Shown: one piece after another, positions 1 through 7,766 of the stretch | How positions within the stretch are numbered: the first letter of the stretch is position 1 | How the letters are laid out: each line of letters begins with the position of its first letter | Source of the DNA: Ruminococcaceae bacterium UBA866 | Lineage (GTDB): Bacteria; Bacillota; Clostridia; Oscillospirales; Ruminococcaceae | Assembly: GCA_002295325.1 (NCBI GenBank) | Contig: DBGA01000088.1 | Coordinates: 24,101-35,629, forward strand | Reading direction: 5' to 3' | DNA: 11,529 nucleotides | Position numbers and translations under genes: made by a program | The notes under the pieces: model-generated | Told to the model about the DNA's origin: nothing | Seen by the model: only the letters and a program-made list of their open reading frames with translations | Databases searched by the model: none

Positions 1-1238
1 CAGTGAAAGAAAGTAAAAACGATAACCCTTTATGGGCGAATGGAGAGAAAGCATTGTTAGCAGCCGCAACAATGCAAGTAGTATATGACAACTCCCCACA
101 AGGATTAAAATTACAATATCCATATGCCAATGATACCGAACTTAAGAGGTTATATGAAACTAAGCACCGGCACTATCAAAATTGTACGAACTTGTTTAGC
201 TACATATCAAAAATGACTGTGCCAAATTCTAAAACAAAAAACCTACTCCTTGAAGACATTATTGCAGTACTACCTGATGACCATCCATCAAAATTAATCA
301 TGGCAATTGCACAATCTGCCCCATCAAAAACAAGAGGTAGTTTTGTAACATCTGCACTTGCCACTCTAAGCTTATTTACAGACCCGAATATTGCTTCAAT
401 GACATCAGAAACAGACAAGGGTATTTTAGATGTAAACAGTAAGAAAGCAATCTTTATGATACTGCCTGACTCTAAAAAAACATACTATCCATTGGCAAGT
501 CTGTTTGTGAATCAATACTATCAATACATTGCAGATATTGCAGATGAACGGGGTGGTAGGCTTGAAAGAGATTTTGAATTTAATCTTGATGAGTTTGGTA
601 ACTTTACGCAGATACCATTTTTCGATGGGAAGATGACAGTTGCAGCAGGACGTGGCATACATTTTCATCTATATATCCAGTCTAAAGAGCAATTGACTGA
701 AAAATACAATAAAGACATTGCAAGTATTATTTTGGATAACTGTCACTACTGGATATACCTTAGTACGAGCGGGCAGGAAACTTTAAACATACTATCCGAA
801 AAGCTAGGTAAATATACCGTACTTTCAACTTCTGCGTCAGCATCGATGAATGATAACGGAAGTTTAGGCACCAATACAAGTGGGTCTACTTCTACTTCTA
901 CACAGTTAATCTCACGCTCACTATTAGCTTCAGATGAAATTGCAAAGATTATAAGACCTTATCTCCTTGTTATAGCTCAAGGGTATCCTTCTATTTTAGA
1001 GATACCTGATTTACACAAGTGGAAATTCAATAAAATACTTGGTATGGGTAATGAGCTTCATAACACGAACCTTAGGCAATTCAGAGAGTCTATTCGTCCA
1101 AATCGGAAGGCCGAAAAGTTAAAACTTTGGGATATACTCCCGTATATTAATCATTTAGTCGAGCAAAAAGAAGAGGGCGAAAATCAATCAAATAATATGC
1201 TTGAAGCTATCAGTAACAACCTATCTGATAGCTTTTAA
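1..1238 (+). CDS. VirD4/TraG-type type IV coupling protein, C-terminal part (5' end outside window)
   Basis: Coupling proteins are membrane-attached hexameric ATPases that bring the relaxase-DNA complex to the secretion channel. The frame is open to the left edge, so the gene starts upstream; the GTG at position 3 has no visible ribosome site and is probably an internal valine. About 411 residues are present, so the membrane anchor and Walker A are missing. Counting from position 3, the Walker B-like block NLDEFGN is at residues 194-200, followed by AAGRGIHFHLYIQS at 214-227, the typical VirD4/TraG 'GRG..' motif. The segment APSKTRGSF...SLFTDPNIASMTSETD (107-137) matches the region between Walker A and B in TraG/TraD proteins. 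A Ser/Thr-rich stretch lies near 275-305 and the C-terminus has the usual 'PDLHKWKFNK' block. It heads the conjugation operon in this window. Family assignment is strong; which relaxase it serves is unknown. Confidence 0.93.
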   Translation, partial: VKESKNDNPLWANGEKALLAAATMQVVYDNSPQGLKLQYPYANDTELKRLYETKHRHYQNCTNLFSYISKMTVPNSKTKNLLLEDIIAVLPDDHPSKLIMAIAQSAPSKTRGSFVTSALATLSLFTDPNIASMTSETDKGILDVNSKKAIFMILPDSKKTYYPLASLFVNQYYQYIADIADERGGRLERDFEFNLDEFGNFTQIPFFDGKMTVAAGRGIHFHLYIQSKEQLTEKYNKDIASIILDNCHYWIYLSTSGQETLNILSEKLGKYTVLSTSASASMNDNGSLGTNTSGSTSTSTQLISRSLLASDEIAKIIRPYLLVIAQGYPSILEIPDLHKWKFNKILGMGNELHNTNLRQFRESIRPNRKAEKLKLWDILPYINHLVEQKEEGENQSNNMLEAISNNLSDSF

Positions 1239-1258
1239 TTATGAAAGGAAGTTTTATC

Positions 1259-1636
1259 ATGAAGAAATATCGGTTTAAACAATTTGTTTTAAAACAACAG
1301 AAGAAAATAAAAAGAACAGGTCTTTTATTATCAATTTTAATTGCAAACTTAACCATGTTCCCTCTATCAGTTTTTGCTGAAGAAAATGCAATAACATCAT
1401 CATCTATTTTTAAAGGATTAATGAAAATGTTAACTGATGGCGGCGTTGCCCTATTAATAATTGCCCCAATTGTGTGTGGTTTGCTATTTGGTATTTTTTC
1501 TTTAATACAAGGAATGAGTACAGAATCCCATGACAAAGAAAAGTGGGGCAAGAACAAAAAAACTGTTTTAATTGTACTTGCATTTGTTTTTAGTTCAAGT
1601 GCAATTGTTGCTATAATCGCAGGATATTTTAAATAA
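1259..1636 (+). CDS. VirB2/TrbC-like pilin-type membrane protein with signal peptide
   Basis: A 125-residue small membrane protein. An upstream in-frame ATG at 1241 exists, but AAAGGAAG at 1244-1251 sits seven bases before the ATG at 1259, so I chose 1259. The N-terminus is very basic (many K/R in 1-19), followed by a hydrophobic stretch and a signal-peptidase-like site after SVFA (residue 40, before EEN). Two further hydrophobic segments lie at about 62-85 and 103-122, with a charged loop (HDKEKWGKNKK) between. A cleaved signal plus two helices with a short polar loop is the VirB2/TrbC pilin layout, and small proteins of this type are usual after the coupling protein in Bacillota conjugation operons. 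Assignment rests on topology and position, not on a diagnostic motif. It starts 20 bases after the coupling-protein stop. Confidence 0.62.
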   Translation: MKKYRFKQFVLKQQKKIKRTGLLLSILIANLTMFPLSVFAEENAITSSSIFKGLMKMLTDGGVALLIIAPIVCGLLFGIFSLIQGMSTESHDKEKWGKNKKTVLIVLAFVFSSSAIVAIIAGYFK

Positions 1637-1650
1637 AGAGGTGAAATACA

Positions 1651-2472
1651 TTGAATATTGTAGAATATCTCGTAATCCCGTTAATCCAACCAATCTTAGA
1701 TTATTTTAGCCAGACACTTTTCACAGATGCCTTTTTAAACGTATTTTATTTTGAACGTGCGATGGGTATATCAAATGACGTATTAAACACCATTAATTTA
1801 ATTATACTCGGATTTGCTTCATCGCTCTTAACAGCAAAGTTATTATATAAGCTTTTAAATATCTACATATTTAAAATTGACGGAGATGCATCCACCAATC
1901 CATTAGAATATGTAAAAGGGTACGTCAAAGGTATCATTGTGACACTTTGCTTTACAGTCATTTACAATTGGCTCTTTGAAATTGTAAGTGACTTAGGGCA
2001 ACAACTACTAGCAGCTATAGGAGAACAACCATTTGAATTAGAAACAATAGTAGGTGCGACAACTGGTTTAATTATTTTTGTAGTAATATATGTTATTTTT
2101 ATCTGTATTATATACATTCACTTTCTTATGAATGGAGTTAGACTGTTTATTTTGAGAGTAGGGATACCTTTTGCCTGTATTGGGTTAATTGATAATGACA
2201 ATGGCATTTTCTCTGTTTTCATAAAAAAGATAATACAAACTTCAGTAACAGTTCTAGTTCAGCTTATACTAGTCCAAATATCCATTTTGCCAATAAAAAC
2301 AAACGTATCCTTTGCATCGTTAATGATTTCTATTGCAATTCTTTCATATAGCCTTAAAGTAACTAATGATTTAACTGAAATCTTTGCATCTTCAGCGGGT
2401 TCTGGAATGGGCTCAAAAGCAGCTTCATTAAGCAGAGGGGTCGGAAATGTGATGAAATTCATAAAGAAGTGA
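1651..2472 (+). CDS. VirB6/TrbL-like polytopic channel protein
   Basis: A 273-residue integral membrane protein with about six hydrophobic segments (roughly residues 47-70, 92-113, 136-160, 163-181, 195-213 and 219-236), and a Gly/Ser-rich tail (SSAGSGMGSKAASLSRG, about 247-263). A polytopic protein of this size between a pilin-like protein and PrgI/VirB4 is the expected place for the VirB6/TrbL component that forms part of the inner channel. The Gly/Ser-rich C-terminus is also common in TrbL-type proteins. It starts at TTG 1651, seven bases after the strong site AGAGGTGA (1637-1644); the preceding gene ends at 1636. No catalytic motif is expected. Function is inferred from topology and context. 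Confidence 0.72.
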   Translation: MNIVEYLVIPLIQPILDYFSQTLFTDAFLNVFYFERAMGISNDVLNTINLIILGFASSLLTAKLLYKLLNIYIFKIDGDASTNPLEYVKGYVKGIIVTLCFTVIYNWLFEIVSDLGQQLLAAIGEQPFELETIVGATTGLIIFVVIYVIFICIIYIHFLMNGVRLFILRVGIPFACIGLIDNDNGIFSVFIKKIIQTSVTVLVQLILVQISILPIKTNVSFASLMISIAILSYSLKVTNDLTEIFASSAGSGMGSKAASLSRGVGNVMKFIKK

Positions 2473-2482
2473 GGTAATCGAA

Positions 2483-2701
2483 TTGAAAACTTTACAAATG
2501 TTAGTTGTAGCTTTAGGAGGAACATTCGCCCTGGGTTGCGTAGCAAGATGCAGTATTTTGGGTATTAGTATGGCATTTGAAACAGGTGACAAAAGTGGTT
2601 ATAAGCAGCAGATAAAACATGCGTTAATCGCTTTTGTTATTTCAATATTAGTCACAGGAACTGGTGCACTACCTAGTCTTATCAATCGCTATTTTAGTTA
2701 G
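2483..2701 (+). CDS. Small two-helix membrane protein of the conjugation operon (pilin-like or channel accessory)
   Basis: A 72-residue protein that is almost entirely two hydrophobic helices (about 5-29 and 47-68) joined by a short charged loop (ETGDKSGYKQQIK). It starts at TTG 2483; the ribosome site GAGG (2471-2474) overlaps the stop codon of the VirB6-like gene, so the two are probably coupled. The two-helix hairpin resembles mature VirB2-type subunits, but without a cleavable signal peptide. It is the second hairpin protein in this operon. I do not recognise a specific family; a structural subunit or a small accessory of the channel are both possible. That it is real is supported by its start signal, its position and tight spacing. 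Confidence 0.6.
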   Translation: MKTLQMLVVALGGTFALGCVARCSILGISMAFETGDKSGYKQQIKHALIAFVISILVTGTGALPSLINRYFS

Positions 2702-2714
2702 GGGGTATATATTA

Positions 2715-3035
2715 ATGGACTTATTCATACCAACAAAAATAAATAAAGACAATATTTTTGCAAATGGAATTGGTAAAAAAGAAGTAAAACGCATCATAAC
2801 AGGGACATTAATTAGTTTACCTATTGGGTTAGTTATAGGTCTACTATTAATGAGTGGAATACGGGCAGTTCTCATTTCAATAGTAATTACCGGTAGTCTT
2901 TTTGCTTGTGTCACCTATTTGATTGTTTTAAAAACGTCTATCAACTTATCTGTATATATTTTTGTTGGTCTTCTTAAGGCTTATCTAAAAGGACAAAAGT
3001 ATTATAAATACAAAAAACTAAAGGAGTGGTTTTAA
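2715..3035 (+). CDS. PrgI-family (VirB3-like) membrane protein
   Basis: A 106-residue protein with N-terminal 'MDLFIPTKINKDNIFANGI', two adjoining hydrophobic segments (about 26-46 and 50-73), and a basic tail containing KYYKYKKLKEW. A P-x-x-I-x-x-x N-terminus, a central helical hairpin and a 'KYYKY..KEW' end are characteristic of PrgI-family proteins, the Gram-positive counterparts of VirB3, which work next to VirB4. A longer frame from 2664 overlaps the previous gene; AGGGGG at 2700-2705 supports the ATG at 2715. Its stop overlaps the start of the next gene (TAATG at 3033-3037). Good confidence in family, moderate in exact role. Confidence 0.8.
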   Translation: MDLFIPTKINKDNIFANGIGKKEVKRIITGTLISLPIGLVIGLLLMSGIRAVLISIVITGSLFACVTYLIVLKTSINLSVYIFVGLLKAYLKGQKYYKYKKLKEWF

Positions 3036-3637
3036 TGCTCAAACCTAAAAAGCCAACCAAACAGATATCAACTTGTGAATATATCAATTTAGCGGATATC
3101 AGAGCAAACTTCCTCTATACAAAAGATAACTATATCTATCAATTCTTAAAGGTAATGCCAATTTCTACTGCACTGATGACTGAGGATGAGAAAGCACATC
3201 TTACCTTTGCAATGTCAAAAGAGCTTTCCCCTATTGGTGTGCCATTTAAAATATTATTCTTATCACGCCCTACTGATATTACAAAAATTATTGAGTATTA
3301 CGAGGGAGTTCGTTCAATGACTGGCAACACCAAAAAGAGAGATAACTTAAAAAAGACAATGAATTATCTTTCGGCAGAGGCAACGTCAGGGGGAATACTA
3401 GAACGTCAAACCTTTATTGCTTTGTGGATTGATAAAAATACGCAAGGTGAAGAAGAACTTTATTCAAAGGCAACTGAATTTAAAAATGCATTAAATAATA
3501 CTGGAGTGGTCGCAACTATCTGTACCGAAACTGAAATAACTAACATTGTGAGCCTTTTCTATGACCCTGTTTTTTCTACTGTTAATTATGATAAAACTCC
3601 CAACTTCACGTTTTTAGGAGGTTTGACTAATGGTTAG
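3035..3637 (+). CDS. TrsD/TraD-like conjugation protein (VirB4 N-terminal-domain-like)
   Basis: A 200-residue soluble protein with no signal peptide or P-loop. The start is the ATG at 3035, preceded by AAGGAG (3021-3026); an in-frame GTG at 3026 overlaps that site and is less likely. Residues of the type 'FLYTKDNYIYQFLKVMPIS' resemble the opening strands of the N-terminal domain of VirB4/TrbE ATPases. In staphylococcal pSK41/pGO1-type plasmids a protein of about this size, TrsD, lies just before the VirB4 homologue TrsE, and this gene has the same size and place. It probably partners the VirB4 ATPase below. It could instead be an N-terminal VirB4 half split off long ago, but the downstream VirB4 has its own N-terminal domain. 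The exact role is unknown. Confidence 0.58.
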   Translation: MLKPKKPTKQISTCEYINLADIRANFLYTKDNYIYQFLKVMPISTALMTEDEKAHLTFAMSKELSPIGVPFKILFLSRPTDITKIIEYYEGVRSMTGNTKKRDNLKKTMNYLSAEATSGGILERQTFIALWIDKNTQGEEELYSKATEFKNALNNTGVVATICTETEITNIVSLFYDPVFSTVNYDKTPNFTFLGGLTNG

Positions 3638-3806
3638 AAATGAATGGAAACTTGGCACAAAGATTGTTGTTGTCGACCCCCAAGGTGAGTATAAAGAAGT
3701 GACCATGAGCTTTTATGGAAACTTAATTGATATTGTTGATGGCAGGATAAATCCTTTTCATATTCACAATAAGAAAAAAATAGAAGAGGTGAAGTTTAAT
3801 GGCTAG
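3630..3806 (+). pseudogene. 58-codon VirB4 ATPase-core fragment (relic, possibly still translated)
   Basis: An open frame beginning ATG-GTT-AGA and ending TAG at 3804-3806 encodes NEWKLGTKIVVVDPQGEYKE (4-23), then RINPFHI (39-45). This matches the resident VirB4 at NEWELGTKFVIIDPHGEYKE and RINPLHI, the stretch directly after Walker A. About half the residues are identical, so it is a diverged copy, not a recent duplication. Everything else of VirB4, including Walker A and B, is missing. It has an excellent ribosome site, AGGAGG at 3616-3621, overlaps the previous gene by eight bases and overlaps the true VirB4 start by eight. Its first codons (M-V-R-N) also resemble the start of VirB4 (M-A-R-K). 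I read it as the remnant of a deleted VirB4 paralogue. No frameshift breaks the short frame, so a small product may still be made; it cannot be an ATPase. Confidence 0.7.
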
Positions 3807-5619
3807 AAAAATGTTGGATGCTACTATAAATAATAGCCTGGTTAATATCGTTGCACCTTCCGCATTAAAGTTTGAAAAAGACGTCATCTCTTGGGGACAG
3901 GTTGAAGCAATTGGCTATAGCGTAACCAGGTATCCATCATCAGCTACATATGGGTGGCTTACAGATGTGTGTAATCTAAATAACACGATTACATCGCTTA
4001 CATATACACCTGAACAAAACATAGAAGGAATATTAAAAGCTATTGGTAACACCGTATCAAATAATACTCCCATTGCTGAAGGCACAGCATCAACTAACCC
4101 TGTAGAACAAGTAAGAGCCAGAAAAATTGTTGATGATGGAACAAAAACAATAGAACAAATTGCGAACAATAATGAGAGCATCGGCTACGTTAGTTTAAAT
4201 ACTATGGTCATTGGTAGTGATAGGCAGGATGCTAGAAACAAAGCTAAAGCTGTAAAAAATAAATTTGTAGGAAACAAATTCATTGCTACTCTTCTACCAT
4301 TCATGCAAAAGGAAATCATGAGAGCTGTGTCCCCCTGCGATAATTCAAGTGAGCTTATGAATGATGTTACCAATCAACTTATGCCAATTAGCACCATGCT
4401 AGGAGGCTTTCCGTTTGCATTTTCAGGGTATAATGACGGCGAGGGTTCTGTCTTTGGCAAAGACAGCTCAGGAGGGCTAATCGTTGTAGACCCGTGGAGA
4501 CGTGGTAGCGATAGAACAAATTCAAATGTAGTTTTAATGGGTGTTTCAGGTGTCGGTAAATCTACTGCATTAAAGCATCTTATCTTAAACGAGTGGGAAC
4601 TTGGAACAAAATTCGTTATTATCGACCCCCACGGGGAGTATAAGGAAATGTGCCAAAACCTTGATGGTGATTGGATAGATGTTGTTGGTGGTACTGGTGG
4701 CAGAATAAATCCCCTTCATATTTACATTAAGGATAAAACCGAAGAAGAAGAAAAAAAAGCACTTAATTACCTTGCAATCCATATTAATAACTTGGAAGTT
4801 TTCTTTAATCTTTATCTTGACTTAAATACACTTTTAACAGCAGTGTTAAAAGAATGTATTGAGCTTACATATAAGTCAAAAGGTATAGTTTGGGAAACTG
4901 ATATAACTAAAGTTAAATCCGAACAGTTCCCTATTATGTCCGACTTATATGAGGTAGTTCAACAAATGGCAAAAGAAAATGAAAAGGAGCTAAAGCGGAG
5001 TGAAACAAACTACTATAAGGAACTTGGAATATTACTTCGTAACATTGCAATTGGTTCTGATAGTTTTATTTGGAATGGTCACTCTACAGTAAACACTACA
5101 AAAGATTTTGTTGTATTTGATACTACCACAGTAAACGGCAATTCAAATAATATTAAGACAACGCTATATCATACGGTTTTAAACTATTGTGAAGATTACC
5201 TATATAAAAACAAAGACGAACGAGTAATTTTAATTGTTGATGAAGCACACAACGTAATTGATAAACGTCTTCCTGCAACAGTTTCAAGATTGGCAAACAT
5301 TGAAAAATCTTGTAGGAAATTTGAGAGTGCCGTTTGGATTTGCTCCCAACAACTAATTGACTTCTTGGATGAAGCGATAAGAAAAGAGGGGCAGACTTTA
5401 CTTGACCAACCAAATATTAAATTACTTATGCCTGTTGGCAAAGGCAGAGATTTGAAAGAACTAAAAGAACTATATAATCTCACCGATGCAGAGGAAGAAA
5501 GGCTAATGCAGCAACAGCGTGGTAAAGGTCTTATTTTTATTGGTTCAAGACGATTAAGTATTGACTTTGAAATACCACATCATCATTTTGAACTAATGGG
5601 AACTGGTGGTGGTAGGTAA
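3799..5619 (+). CDS. VirB4-family conjugation ATPase (TrsE/TraE-like)
   Basis: The 606-residue motor ATPase of the type IV secretion system, acting at the cytoplasmic face of the membrane with PrgI and VirB6. Walker A is GVSGVGKST at residues 248-256, followed by FVIIDPHGEY. Walker B is VILIVDEAHN at 476-485, followed by a WICSQQ block and the RGKGLIFIG strand near the C-terminus. The N-terminal domain has the VirB4 sequence APSALKFEKDVI (19-30) and YPSSATYGWL, and a helical linker lies between. The length fits TrsE/TraE-type Gram-positive VirB4 proteins. It starts at ATG 3799 with AGAGGTGA (3785-3792). The stop overlaps the M23 gene (TAATG, 5617-5621), so translation is coupled. The gene appears intact with all key residues. 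Confidence 0.95.
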   Translation: MARKMLDATINNSLVNIVAPSALKFEKDVISWGQVEAIGYSVTRYPSSATYGWLTDVCNLNNTITSLTYTPEQNIEGILKAIGNTVSNNTPIAEGTASTNPVEQVRARKIVDDGTKTIEQIANNNESIGYVSLNTMVIGSDRQDARNKAKAVKNKFVGNKFIATLLPFMQKEIMRAVSPCDNSSELMNDVTNQLMPISTMLGGFPFAFSGYNDGEGSVFGKDSSGGLIVVDPWRRGSDRTNSNVVLMGVSGVGKSTALKHLILNEWELGTKFVIIDPHGEYKEMCQNLDGDWIDVVGGTGGRINPLHIYIKDKTEEEEKKALNYLAIHINNLEVFFNLYLDLNTLLTAVLKECIELTYKSKGIVWETDITKVKSEQFPIMSDLYEVVQQMAKENEKELKRSETNYYKELGILLRNIAIGSDSFIWNGHSTVNTTKDFVVFDTTTVNGNSNNIKTTLYHTVLNYCEDYLYKNKDERVILIVDEAHNVIDKRLPATVSRLANIEKSCRKFESAVWICSQQLIDFLDEAIRKEGQTLLDQPNIKLLMPVGKGRDLKELKELYNLTDAEEERLMQQQRGKGLIFIGSRRLSIDFEIPHHHFELMGTGGGR

Positions 5620-6560
5620 TGTCAGTGTCCTCAACTGTAAAGGCTTTAATTGAAGTTACAAAGGTATTTACCGATAAAGATAAAAGAAAAGCTTTATTAA
5701 CAATAATTGCTGTTCCTTCTGTATTTGTTATTATGGTATCCTCTATGTTCTTCTATCGCTCCGATGATGAAAATGAGACATTCATTTTATCGGTAACCAA
5801 GTTAAAATCAGATATGGAAATTGAAAACGAACTAGATGGAGATTTAATAAGGTGTGTCTATATGCTCCATACTTCAACAATATCTGAAAATATAAGCGAG
5901 GTTAAAACATTTCTTTTAAACTACTTTTGTAAAGAAGAAACTATAACTGTTATTGTTGATGATAAAGGTAACGATGACCCTGCTGACGATGAGACTTATG
6001 ATAAAAAAATCATACTATTTCTAAGCTTTGATGAAATTATGGAGAGAGTAAAACAAGAACCATTTTTATTTACCAGTCAAGAAGTTGAGATGCTACAATA
6101 TTTCAAGCCTTACCCTGAACTTCAGATTGATGATAATTTTGTTGCTCCTTGCATCGGAGTTATTACTTCTCCATTTGGCACACGGATACACCCTATATCA
6201 GGCGAGGTTGGATTACATACAGGCATTGACATTAGTGGCAAGTGGCATCAACCAATTATGTCTATAACAGATGGTGAAATAGTCAATGTCAACACAGCCA
6301 CTAGCGGATACGGTAATTACATTACTATAAAACATACTGTTAATAATCAAACTTTCTACAGCTTTTACGCTCACCTATCTTCTATTTCGGTGAGTGTTGG
6401 GCAGATGGTTACCAAAGGACAAGCAATAGGGCTTGAGGGCGGTAACAAGTCAGACAATAACCCTGGTACTTCTACTGGACATCATCTGCATTTCGAGCTC
6501 CGTCAAAACGAAGATGGTGATTTTCTCAATCCACAAAACATTTTTAAGTTGAAAGGGTGA
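5619..6560 (+). CDS. Membrane-anchored M23-family peptidoglycan endopeptidase
   Basis: A 313-residue protein with one N-terminal transmembrane segment (about 26-46) and a C-terminal M23 (lysostaphin/LytM-like) metallopeptidase domain from about 178 to 310. Zinc-site residues are visible: H200 and D204 in HTGID, H252 in YAHLS and the H289-x-H291 pair in GHHLHFEL. The SPFGTRIHP entry and GNYITIKH strand are typical. The middle part (50-175) is acidic and not recognised. In Gram-positive conjugation systems such a wall hydrolase locally opens peptidoglycan for the channel, the VirB1-like role; the usual lysozyme-like partner domain is not present here. The start overlaps the VirB4 stop. Catalytic residues look complete, so activity is expected. 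Confidence 0.93.
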   Translation: MSVSSTVKALIEVTKVFTDKDKRKALLTIIAVPSVFVIMVSSMFFYRSDDENETFILSVTKLKSDMEIENELDGDLIRCVYMLHTSTISENISEVKTFLLNYFCKEETITVIVDDKGNDDPADDETYDKKIILFLSFDEIMERVKQEPFLFTSQEVEMLQYFKPYPELQIDDNFVAPCIGVITSPFGTRIHPISGEVGLHTGIDISGKWHQPIMSITDGEIVNVNTATSGYGNYITIKHTVNNQTFYSFYAHLSSISVSVGQMVTKGQAIGLEGGNKSDNNPGTSTGHHLHFELRQNEDGDFLNPQNIFKLKG

Positions 6561-6565
6561 TTAAT

Positions 6566-7588
6566 TTGATAGCATTTATTGCTCCAGTTGAAAAGCTAAC
6601 CTTACTACCGGAAGTGCAAAAGCGAACTGCGTATGAGGCTATTAGCTCCATTACTGATATTTACAAGTTGGTTTCGATGCTTAAAAACGCTTATCATTAC
6701 ACTTATATAATAATTGACATATCAATCTTCCCTAATACTGATGATGATATTTTGTCAGCATTATATCAACTAAAAGCTACCAGCAACACTAAGGTAATTA
6801 TCATTGCTCAAGGTAAATGTATTGGAGATATTTTCTTAGACAAACTCGTAAATTTAGGGATATATGATTTCGTTTTATCCTGGGTGCAAGATACCGCTCA
6901 GCAGGAAATGAGTGACTGTATAAAAGGCAAAGAGCTCCAAGATGTATCTCAATTTATATCCGTAGAAGAGACCCCACAAAAGAAAAGCCTTTTTAACTTC
7001 AAATCTCGTAGAAAGGCTGAACCAATCATAATTCAAGTTGTAGGTGTCTGTCCTCGGATAGGCACTACAACACAAGCACTAAGAATTACAAAGGGTTTAG
7101 TTTCAGCCGGTTATAAAGCTTGCTATGTAGAGAAAAATTCAAGTGGACATTTGACTTTAATTAAGAATATCTTTACCCAGGCACAGCAAATCAATGAAAC
7201 AACTACAATCTATTCAGACTTGCATTTGTGTACTGACATCAATGAATATGTTTTAAATGCTTATGAGTATATCATTTGCGACTTTGGAGACTATTCAGAC
7301 ATCCCTATCGATACATTAAACTCTACCTATCAAACTATTATCGTTGCCGGTTCTAAAGCATGGGAGATTTTCAAGCTACCACCACTTATGGAGATAGTAG
7401 CAAACTTTGATGATGTAAAATATTTGTTTTCTTTTATTGATAAAAAAGAAGAAATCGATATCTTAGATTTTATGGAAACGAACTGGACGAAAACGTATTT
7501 CGCAGAGTATTCCCCGGATATGTTTGCTGAACTATCCGATACTGAAAAGCAGATGTACAACAAGCTAATATTGAGTAGCAGAAAGTGA
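6566..7588 (+). CDS. TadZ/CpaE-like protein: pseudo-receiver plus MinD-like domain with degenerate P-loop
   Basis: A 340-residue soluble protein. I chose TTG 6566 because AAAGGGTGA (6552-6560) sits at normal distance before it, as in the other TTG-started genes here; a GTG at 6557 lies inside that site and would add three residues. Residues 1-115 alternate strands and helices like a response-regulator receiver (IIIDIS, VIIIAQG), but without clear phosphorylation residues. A basic linker (about 139-151) leads to a MinD/ParA-like domain: VVGVCPRIGTTTQAL (158-172) at the P-loop and IICDFGDY (236-243) at the Walker B/switch II position. The conserved lysines of a normal MinD P-loop are absent, so it may bind nucleotide poorly or not at all. 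Receiver plus MinD-like domain is the layout of TadZ/CpaE, which place secretion machines at a cell site. Closing the conjugation operon, a similar positioning role is plausible but inferred. Confidence 0.6.
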   Translation: MIAFIAPVEKLTLLPEVQKRTAYEAISSITDIYKLVSMLKNAYHYTYIIIDISIFPNTDDDILSALYQLKATSNTKVIIIAQGKCIGDIFLDKLVNLGIYDFVLSWVQDTAQQEMSDCIKGKELQDVSQFISVEETPQKKSLFNFKSRRKAEPIIIQVVGVCPRIGTTTQALRITKGLVSAGYKACYVEKNSSGHLTLIKNIFTQAQQINETTTIYSDLHLCTDINEYVLNAYEYIICDFGDYSDIPIDTLNSTYQTIIVAGSKAWEIFKLPPLMEIVANFDDVKYLFSFIDKKEEIDILDFMETNWTKTYFAEYSPDMFAELSDTEKQMYNKLILSSRK

Positions 7589-7598
7589 GGACATATTT

Positions 7599-7766
7599 AT
7601 GGTGAAAAAAGACGTGCCTATTTTAGTATCAAAAGACAATTCAAAACTCAATCTTATTGTTATGGGTGTTTCGGGAAAAGGAATGTGTTTTAACAATAAA
7701 CTAGTGTTGATGAAAAATGAGGATAGAGAAAAAGGAGAATTAAGAATTAATGAAAGATTTATTTAA
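7599..7766 (+). pseudogene. 55-codon fragment resembling a VirB4-type Walker A region (relic)
   Basis: A short open frame with a fair ribosome site (GTGAGG, 7585-7590) that begins ten bases after the TadZ-like stop. It encodes LNLIVMGVSGKGMCFNNK (17-34), strikingly like the resident VirB4 NVVLMGVSGVGKSTALK. The catalytic Lys-Ser of the P-loop is replaced by Met-Cys, so it could not bind ATP normally, and the rest of the ATPase is missing. After the KNE at 39-41 similarity ends and the frame runs 17 bases into the next gene. I read it as the Walker A piece of a lost VirB4-like gene. A small real protein with chance similarity is possible, since the match is short. Confidence 0.5.

Noticed and set aside
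3..5. GTG at position 3 as the true start of the coupling protein
   Set aside because: The protein would lack Walker A and membrane anchor, and no ribosome site can be seen; it is the window edge inside a longer gene.
1210..1557. 115-codon minus-strand frame over the pilin-like gene
   Set aside because: Antisense shadow of a gene with a clear signal peptide, ribosome site and operon spacing; all supported genes here are on the plus strand.
3035..5619. A single VirB4 gene broken by stop codons, with the TrsD-like gene as its N-terminal half
   Set aside because: The downstream 606-residue VirB4 has its own N-terminal domain, start signal and both Walker motifs, so the upstream gene is a separate partner.
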